Shown one piece after another: positions 57,030 to 64,000 of a DNA stretch of 64,000 nt. How positions within the stretch are numbered: the stretch's first letter is position 1; the number at the start of each line of letters is the position of its first letter. Location: contig JACEFZ010015048.1 in the NCBI GenBank assembly GCA_014155875.1, forward strand, positions 124,001-188,000, written 5' to 3'. A program made the position numbers and the translations under genes. Below the pieces are notes generated by a model. That model had not been told where the DNA came from. It did no database searches and was given only the letters and a program-made list of their open reading frames with translations. The DNA is from Cepaea nemoralis (lineage: Eukaryota > Mollusca > Gastropoda > Stylommatophora > Helicidae).

Positions 57030-57500
57030 AACAGCACAGTGAATGGAAGCAATCTGAAACAAGTCAATATATTTAATTATTTGGGTTCTTTAATAACAGC
57101 AGACGGAAGATGTACAAAGACAGTTTAATGTCGAATGGCCCAAGCAGAAACAGCATTTCAAAGATATGAACATATTCTCTACGATTTATCTTTGTCAATC
57201 AAGAAGATGAAAAGAGTTATTAAGAGCTACATTGAGCCAATATTGACGTACGGAAGCGAATTATGGACAATTTGTAGTTACATGATGAAGTATGTGGAAG
57301 CTGCAGAGATGTGGGCAATTATGAGAACACTGTGGACTGTTAGAAAGAATAATTGGGATATCTTGAAAATAAGTAGCCTCACAAAGAGAACTGGTTACTG
57401 GCACCAGACACAGACAGTCAACATTCTTTGGGCGTGTCACGAGAAGATGACAGCTGGAGGGGAAGGGAGTCAGGGGAAGCCCAAGAGAAAAGACAGTTGA
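57030..57500 (+). mobile_element. LINE reverse transcriptase C-terminal fragment
   Basis: The plus strand encodes a NYLGSLITADGRC-like stretch (with a break), AQAETAFQRYEHILYDLSLS, IEPILTYGSELWTI and KRTGYWHQTQ, the ordinary end of LINE ORF2. It leads directly into a 73 bp tandem array. Confidence 0.75.
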
Positions 57501-57544
57501 TATCATGTCATGGAGAAACATTGGTATCAGAAATGACTGTCAGC

Positions 57545-57830
57545 ACACGAGGCAGAAGTTTGTGGACAGACATGATCGCCAACACCACACGGCATGGGCT
57601 ATATGAAGATTGGAAGCACACGAGACAGAAGGTTGTGGGCAGACATGATCGCCAACACCACACGGCATGGGCTATATGAAGATTGGAAGCACACGAGACA
57701 GAAGGTTGTGGGCAGACATGATCGCCAACACCACACGGCATGGGCTATATGAAGATTGGAAGCACAAGAAACAGAAGTTTGTGGACAGACATGATCGCCA
57801 ACGCCACACGGCATGGACTATATGAAGAAG
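57545..57830. repeat. tandem repeat, 73 bp unit, about 4 copies
   Basis: The unit ACACGAGACAGAAGGTTGTG, GGCAGACATGATCGCCAACA, CCACACGGCATGGGCTATAT makes up the end of the neighbouring LINE, so the LINE 3' end was duplicated in place. Confidence 0.9.
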
Positions 57831-57984
57831 AAGCTGGATGCGTTTATATGGTAAACCAAACTTGTCAATGATAGAAAATCAGTCTTTATTTGTATTCTGT
57901 TTAATTGCAATAGTTTCATTGAGTAAATAAATAGCTCTGAAATGGGAAATATGAGACATGACAATATTCATACATTAGATCATG

Positions 57985-57986
57985 AT

Positions 57987-58081
<95 letters not shown>

Positions 58082-58082
58082 G
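57985..58082. repeat. (ATC)n microsatellite
   Basis: About 32 uninterrupted ATC units. Confidence 0.98.
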
Positions 58083-58305
58083 TTCCATGGCGATAAGCGG
58101 GGGCGGTCATAGTTAGCCGTCTCACACGATCACCAGTTTTGATCAAGTCTGTATTCGTGTCCCTACTCAACCCCTACAACAGCATTAAGTTGGACTTCAA
58201 CGTCGATGTCTTGCTCAGGAAGCAATAGCAAAATATTGAAAGCACAACTGCCTAAACAGACAACCTGGGGTTGATGGCAACGTCCTGCAAATGACATGCA
58301 ACATT
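58083..58305 (+). repeat. dispersed repeat sharing parts with 47050-47150 and the SINE tail
   Basis: It begins like 47050 (TTCCATGGCGATAAGCGG, GGGCGGTCAT) and ends GGCAACGTCCTGCAAATGAC, like the SINE 3' end. Confidence 0.5.
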
Positions 58306-59310
58306 CTCACTGATTCAGTACCAAAGGATAATATATCCTTATATGTGATCTCCCATTTAGACATAGGGACGATATATCCCCCTACTAGGGTCACCGTGTT
58401 ATTTGTTTTGTTTCTTGGTATCGTCCAGTTTCAACGCTCATTGAACATAAATTTACATTATAATAGTTTTTCATTTGACTGTGTACCATATTTGGTCCAA
58501 ACATACTTTTTGTTATGGAAATGAATCAGTTAAAATCCGCGGAGGAATTTTTGTCGTGTGCTGGACACACAAGCCATGTCCCTTATTTTTTACTCTTGTC
58601 CAAAAAAAAATCGGAAGCAGCTGCCCCAACAAGAGAGCCAGGATTGAAGCAAATCTAGGCACCGGATCAATTCTCTGTTGGGCTGCCCATCCATAAAGAG
58701 AACCCCCCCCCCCCCTCCCCCAGCCTGGCTAATGCTCCTAGGTGGTATCTGCGCAAATGTGAAGCTCAAACACTTGTCTTGGTTCTATGCTTGGGGAGGT
58801 GGAGAACGTGGGACGTTGGTGCCAGGTGGGAAGACATGTCTCTACACGGCGCCATCTCAATAGATGCGAGCCCTTATCTGAACCGAGGCCACCGGAATCC
58901 ACCAACACAACGGATTTAAGAATTAGAACTCACAGTTTTCCAGTGGTCGTGCAACCAAGGAACCAGTCTGCAGTCGAGGGGTCCATGTATTAAATCCTAG
59001 CCCAAAACTAGGGTCTGATTAACTTTGTAAACATGCCCACAACTGGATTCTGATACCACAGTTTTCTAGTCGCTTCTCCTTCCTCCTTGGCTTACACTGA
59101 GTCGCTCAAATGTATGTTTTATCTTAGTTCTGCGTATAGTGATCAATTTATATGAAACCGCTGTTGCACATTTACAAAAATATATTCGTTTTGTTTTATT
59201 TCAGCGTGTAGTGATCACTTTGTAAAACCAACTGTTACAGATTTACGAAAATATATACGTTTTGTCCTAGTTCAGCATAGGATGAGTGATCACACGGTAA
59301 CGTGCAGAAT
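58306..59310. other. no gene recognised
   Basis: Mixed-composition DNA. A C run lies near 58705. A diverged direct repeat at 59110-59170 and 59200-59280 (AAATATAT, CGTTTTGT) is present. Confidence 0.45.
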
Positions 59311-59319
59311 AGCACAAGA

Positions 59320-59555
59320 TACTTTCTTCACTTGGTAGCATACAGTAAAACATCCACAACCTTCATTCACTTGGTAGCGTACAGTAAAACAGCAATAAAC
59401 TCCATTCACTTGGTAGCGTACAGTAAAACAGCAATAAACTCCATTCACTTGGTAGCATACAGTAAAGTAGCAGGAAACTTCCTTCACTTGGTAGCGTACA
59501 GTAAAACAGCAACAAACTGCCTTCACTTGGTAGCGTACAATAAAACAACAACACG
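59320..59555. repeat. minisatellite, 39 bp unit, left part
   Basis: The unit is TTCACTTGGTAGCGTACAGT then AAAACAGCAACAAACTCCA, about 6 copies. The same unit continues at 60225-60460. Confidence 0.92.
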
Positions 59556-59579
59556 AGAAGTGCGTGGGCATTTACAGCC

Positions 59580-60180
59580 CGTTCAGCGGGCCGAACCGTT
59601 CAAGAATCCAGTGGTGCCCACTCTATGACCACGAGCAGCATGACGATGGAGGTGATGGCAGTTACACAGGCTTTCAATAATGCTGGAATCACAGCATTAT
59701 TAACAACCTGTGTGTACTAAGTGATTCAATTAGCATGATTCAGAAGGTCGAGCTGGATCTGTACGTAGACAGTGGACTGAGTCGCTGCGGAAGTCTGTTG
59801 TCCGTAAAGTCACCTTCATCTTCGTCCCGGGACATGCGGGAGTCGAGGGAAATGAACGAGCTGATAAACTGGCTGGCTCTGCACCCCCTGTAGATGGCCA
59901 GCCCATGGATCGTGCCGATGTTATTAACGTCCTCAAAGATATGGCGAGAACAGAGGACTTTGACGTCAGTGAATCCACATCGCCTTTGCGGTGTGAAAGA
60001 CTTGGGAGACTAGGAATCGCGCACAGCCAGACGCGAGGCTACATTGGGAAACTCTAAGCGCCTCGGCAACCACACACAGAACTGGCACTAGTAGCCACCG
60101 CCGACGCCGGATGCATCATGCTGCATGTGAGGATCTGAGCACCTAACTATGGACATGTACCGAGTGCCATGAACGCTATA
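59580..60180 (+). mobile_element. LINE RNase H fragment inserted within the 39 bp array
   Basis: The plus strand, in shifted frames, encodes SMTMEVMAVTQA, LSDSISMI, and VTFIFVPGHAGVEGNERADK with LAGSAPPVDGQPMDRADV. These are the RNase H motifs (Glu, Asp, His-x-Gly and Asp) of RNase H-bearing LINEs. Several breaks are present. Confidence 0.65.
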
Positions 60181-60224
60181 CCAACTGGTAACTGATACAC
60201 TGAAAAGCAGCAACACATTCGTCC

Positions 60225-60460
60225 TTCACTTGTGTAGCGTACAATAAACAGCAACACACTTCCCGTCCTTGGAGCGTACAATAAAACAGCAACACACTTC
60301 CTTCACTTGGTAGCGTACAATAAAACAGCAACACACTTCCTTCACTTGGTAGCGTACAATAAAACAGCAACACACTTCCTTCACTTGGTAGCGTACAATA
60401 AAACAGCAACACACCTCCTTCACTTGGTAGCGTACTGTAAACTATTAGGAAACTCCATTC
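60225..60460. repeat. minisatellite, 39 bp unit, right part
   Basis: About 6 copies of the unit seen at 59320-59555. The first two copies are shortened. Confidence 0.92.
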
Positions 60461-60804
60461 ATTTAGTTACGTACAACAGAACAGAAACAAACTTTCATCA
60501 TTTGGTAGCGTACATGAAAATGACAAATTCCTCTCTCAGGGTAGGGTTCAACAGACTATCAACAAACTCTCTTTATCTGGTAGCGTACAGCTTCCACTGT
60601 CTAAATCAAAAGTTTCCTGCGATACATCTTACCTTTGCCCACTATCTTCCTTGGCCACGTCCATTTTTGACAAGGCTTCTCTGCCAACTTCCTACTTAAA
60701 GAAATGCGATGACAGTTCCTATCTCACTATCTCATCTTGTTCCTCTTGCACCTTGCGGTGTAACATAAGCTCATCTGACTCCCCTTGTACCTTGCGGTGT
60801 AACA

Positions 60805-61250
60805 TCATCTCATCTTGTTCTCTTGTACTTTGCGTGTCGAGGAAGCACAGCGAGAGAGTGCCCATTTAACGGCTTCATATATGGAGATTCCCATGGACTC
60901 TGTCCAACGTTTACATAGTCGGCCTCTTCTTCCGGTTCCATTTGGTCTGTAAATCATCGCTTGTTGTGGTATACTGTTAGTTGGTAGTCTAGTTATACGG
61001 CCAAACCATTTCACTTGCTGTTTTCTAATGACACCTAGCGCTGCTGTAATCGCGACTTTAGTCCTGATTTCTTCGTTTCCGATTTTCTCTCTTCTTGATT
61101 CGTTGAGTGTTCTTCTCAGGAATCTAATTTCAGTTGCTGTATGTAATTCCCGTAATGACACTTCCTGTGATGAAGTCAGTAGTTGGACTACCATCAATGC
61201 AGCGATAATTTGGCTAGGATCCACACCGGATTTACCGAGTAACTGGGCTA
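60805..61250 (-). mobile_element. LINE reverse transcriptase C-terminal fragment
   Basis: The minus strand encodes EIRFLRRTLNESRREKIGNE, RKQQVKWFGRITRL and a GRRGRLCKRW stretch, the typical end of LINE ORF2 in one open frame of 139 codons. The 5' part is missing. Confidence 0.75.
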
Positions 61251-61880
61251 GTGAACTGGTGCTCTGTCATAGCAATACGTAAAGGAAACCCATACGAAGC
61301 CTCAGTTTGACATTGTACAAATGTTAAGATATCCCTAAAAAGAATGACCTCATCGATCATAAACAAATATTTGTTTCTTCATATGGTTATTTCTTGTTTA
61401 CAAGCCGAGTCGTGTAATAATAATAGTTATTATTTTAACGGACACTTATATCCTGAAATATTTAATAAGTCTGTCTGGTATTCATAACCTTGGCCAAATA
61501 GTTTCCTTTTGGAATGTGACTTACAGAGACAAATCTACTGAAAGCTTACATTGAATTGTGACTTCTTCTGGTATGATGTCAAAGCAAATTAATCTCTTGT
61601 GTATGCAATGCCTTAGTTTGAAGATTACGGTTCAAATCATACGTACCTACGTTTAGTGTTATTATGCGTACATCATTCTTTCTCTGTGTCTTCTGTCAGT
61701 ACATATACTGTATACGTTTTACTTATGTTTACCACAAATTATTAACGATATTAAGTTGTACGATTATTCACATGAAAATTAGATTTGCTTAACGGTTTGT
61801 GAAGTTATAGTTACAATTCGTTTATTATTAAAAATATTTATTAGCTTTTCAAATATAACACAATGTGGCAATTGAGACTA
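61251..61880. other. AT-rich spacer, nothing recognised
   Basis: No open frame of note and no repeat recognised. Confidence 0.45.
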
Positions 61881-61884
61881 TCGT

Positions 61885-62440
61885 AATATCGGTCGAAGTA
61901 CTCGTACTATGAAAAGTGCAGTACTGTATGTTTGAAGTACTATCAAAAGTGCAGATCTGTATGCTTGAAGTACTATCAAAGATTTACATCTTAGTATTTG
62001 ATGAAATATGAAAAGTGCAGATCTGTTTGTTTGAAGTACTACCAAAAGTGCAGATCTTTATGTTTGAAGTACTGTCAAAAGTTTTACATCGTTATGTGTG
62101 ATGTACTATCAAAAGTGCAGATCTGATCTGTATATTTTGAAGTACTATCAAAAGATTACACCTTTATATTTGAAGTATTATGAAATGTGCAGATCTTTAT
62201 GTTTGAAGTGCTATCAAAAGCTTACATCTTTACGTTTCAAGTACTATGAAAAGTGCAGTTCTGTATGTTTGAAGTACTATCAAAAGTGCAGATCTGTATG
62301 TTTGAAGTACTATCAACAGTTCACATCTTTATGTTTGAAATACTATCAACAGTTCACATCTTTATGCTTGAAGTACTATCAAAAATTCACATCTTTATGT
62401 GCGGAGTACTATCAATAGTTCACATCTTTATATTTGAGAT
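61885..62440. repeat. minisatellite, 33 bp unit, about 17 copies, degenerate
   Basis: The unit is TTTGAAGTACTATCAAAAGT, GCAGATCTGTATG, with a shorter TTCACATC form at the right end. It ends about 30 bases before the stop codon of the transporter gene. Confidence 0.88.
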
Positions 62441-62473
62441 ATATGTGTGAATCTGTTAATATTGTTATTCCTG

Positions 62474-64000
62474 CTAGAGTTTGACGCGAGGCTGGACAAA
62501 CAACACTTGCTCGCCCTCAGCATCTCCATCATTCTGTGGTTTCAGAGCCTTCTTCTCGTGACTCGACCTCTGGCCTTGGTGTGAAGATTGTTTCGTCTTC
62601 CTGGCACTGTCCAAGCTTTTATTCACCCAGGGTTCAAAGTTGACGGCATCATCGATCTCATCATCGGTTACGAAAACAAATGTCTCATCGCTTGGCAAAT
62701 TCATATCAGGATTACTTTTGCTTCTCTTAAACGAAAATAGACTTTTGACAACTCTGGAAATGTTTTTTCGATCTTTATTACCTCTATCGTTGGCATCCTT
62801 CAGAGCACGCGCATTCTTAGTTTGTTTCAGATGGGATTCAGCTGAATCTCTCCCATCCTCGGTTGAAACCATAATGCTACTGGTGTTTCCAAAATTCATA
62901 CTAGAATCCTTGGCGCCGTCACGTGGAGCTTGTTTGCCTTTCACAAGTCTAGGAAATGAAGAATAATGACCACGTTTCATATTTGTTATGTTCTGGTATA
63001 TTTCGGGTCAACGTACAAGGTCGCGTTACTTAAATTAGCATTCCCGTTTTGCCGTTTTGTTAAAGCTGCATTATTTTCATGCACATTTTTGTTTCTTCCG
63101 AGGATGTTTAGATTTGGAAAGACTCTATTCTGTAATTTTGTTACAGGGCTTTTAGATTTCGTGCTTTCCATATTTGCTATAGGTTCATTTAAGGAACGAA
63201 CGGTCAAGGTTTCTACAATCTCGGTGGCTAGGCTTTTTGTATTCCTAGGCGGACCTGGCAATTCATCGTCAGTGCACTGATCAGAAACATGCGGAGACGA
63301 CATAATCAAATGTAGGTCATGCTCCCCACGCCCATATAACACAGACCTTGTTAGGTTGCTCGGAAGAGACTTTGTGGCGATGTTTTGCCACGTGTCATCA
63401 TCGCTTTCAATATAAGGCTCTGTTTCAAAAGCTACAGACCCGAATGGATCTGCATTTGCTGGTTTTGAAAGAATCACTTGTCCGTTGGGAACGTTGAATT
63501 CAGGAAGAGGTTTGCCTAATTTGATCTCGCTAAAAAGAGCGTCAATACTAGCACCACGATAGAGGCTTTCCTGGAGTAGTAAAGAGTCCCTTGGGATATG
63601 CCCGGACTGCAGGGAGAGTTCTCGTCACAGCAGGGCCACTGATGACAACTGTACTACTACCAATGTTGCTTTCAGCCCTTCTCATATCCATCTTCCGCTT
63701 CTCGCTGGCCTCATAAGATGACGTACCCTGAAACCCTCCCAAACTTAGAGACAACGACGAGAGCAGTCTTCGCGATTCATCGTTCTTAGATTGGCCGTGT
63801 TTGCCGGTGGATTTAGAGAGTGACTTAGATGTGATGGCGTCGTCCAGCAGAGCGGGCTTCACATCGTCCAGCCCGTCGAGAACATCGTAGTCGTGCTTGG
63901 ATGTGCTGAACGCCCACGGTTGGAGTTCTCCAGAAGCGAAGACAGCATAGAACAGAAAGCAGCACACTTGTATCCCCGCAGTGATGTAGAAGACAAGTTG
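62474..64000 (-). CDS. SLC17-family transporter (vesicular glutamate transporter/sialin-like), 3' part, long tail in three frames
   Basis: From the window edge the minus strand encodes QLVFYITAG and FLFYAVFASGELQPWAF, the last membrane helix and cytosolic edge of SLC17 anion/proton transporters. A hydrophilic tail follows: frame one runs to 63548, a second frame from about 63620 to 62986 (HIPRDSLLLQESLYRG, FNVPNGQVILSKP), and a third from about 63003 to the stop at 62474 (KRGHYSSFPRLVKG, DETFVFVTDDEIDD). Composition and style are alike in all three, so indels near 63600-63625 and 62978-62998 are likely. A tail of nearly 480 residues would be far longer than usual for the family. The gene continues beyond the window. 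Confidence 0.62.

Overview
The window looks like part of an invertebrate animal genome, most likely a lophotrochozoan and probably a mollusc. The evidence is spliced host exons, tRNA-headed SINEs, several LINE clades (one with an RNase H domain), hAT- and mariner-like remnants, and very many minisatellites. The species cannot be read from the sequence.

Region 1 (1 to about 14,551) is a Polinton/Maverick (adintovirus-like) integrated DNA virus whose left end lies outside the window. It carries protein-primed family B DNA polymerase, RVE integrase, FtsK/HerA-type packaging ATPase, adenain-like protease, double-jelly-roll major capsid protein, penton-like minor capsid protein, two small basic/hydrophobic core-type proteins, a fibre-like protein with phage-tail-type repeats, a coiled-coil/membrane protein, a SAP-like protein, a parvovirus-type phospholipase A2 joined to a Cys4 ribbon, a second Cys4 ribbon protein, and three related zinc-knuckle proteins placed near the two ends. 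The morphogenesis genes form one tightly packed minus-strand block. Integrase and polymerase converge tail to tail. At least five genes carry a frame break, so this copy is decayed or the assembly has indel errors.

Region 2 (about 14.5 to 27 kb) is a minus-strand host gene. Three exons with matching splice phases are visible (24262-26870, 19898-20240, 15147-15261). They encode a single-pass membrane protein with about 57 tandem 13-residue Ser/Thr/Asn-rich repeats. The Polinton lies downstream of the last visible exon, so it is probably in an intron. The introns hold two roughly 2 kb minisatellites that share a core motif, LINE and SINE pieces and a 196 bp palindrome.

Region 3 (27 to 41 kb) is mostly repeats: a 63 bp array that passes directly into a 31 bp array with higher-order structure, a SINE, a nearly complete RNase H-bearing LINE with several breaks, another LINE 3' fragment and a 43 bp array.

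Region 4 (41 to 45.9 kb) holds plus-strand host exons of an unidentified gene. One exon starts at a splice acceptor that is itself a unit of the 43 bp minisatellite. Another is split by a 1.6 kb LINE flanked by a 7 bp duplication, and the reading frame is continuous once the LINE is skipped. A mariner transposase tail follows.

Region 5 (46 to 62.4 kb) contains an inverted-repeat element, SINEs, a decayed LINE invaded by about 1.15 kb of (CA)n, and many minisatellites (58, 81, 43, 14, 53, 73, 39 and 33 bp units).

Region 6 (62,474 to the window end) is the 3' part of a minus-strand SLC17-family transporter gene. It has an unusually long tail lying in three successive reading frames.
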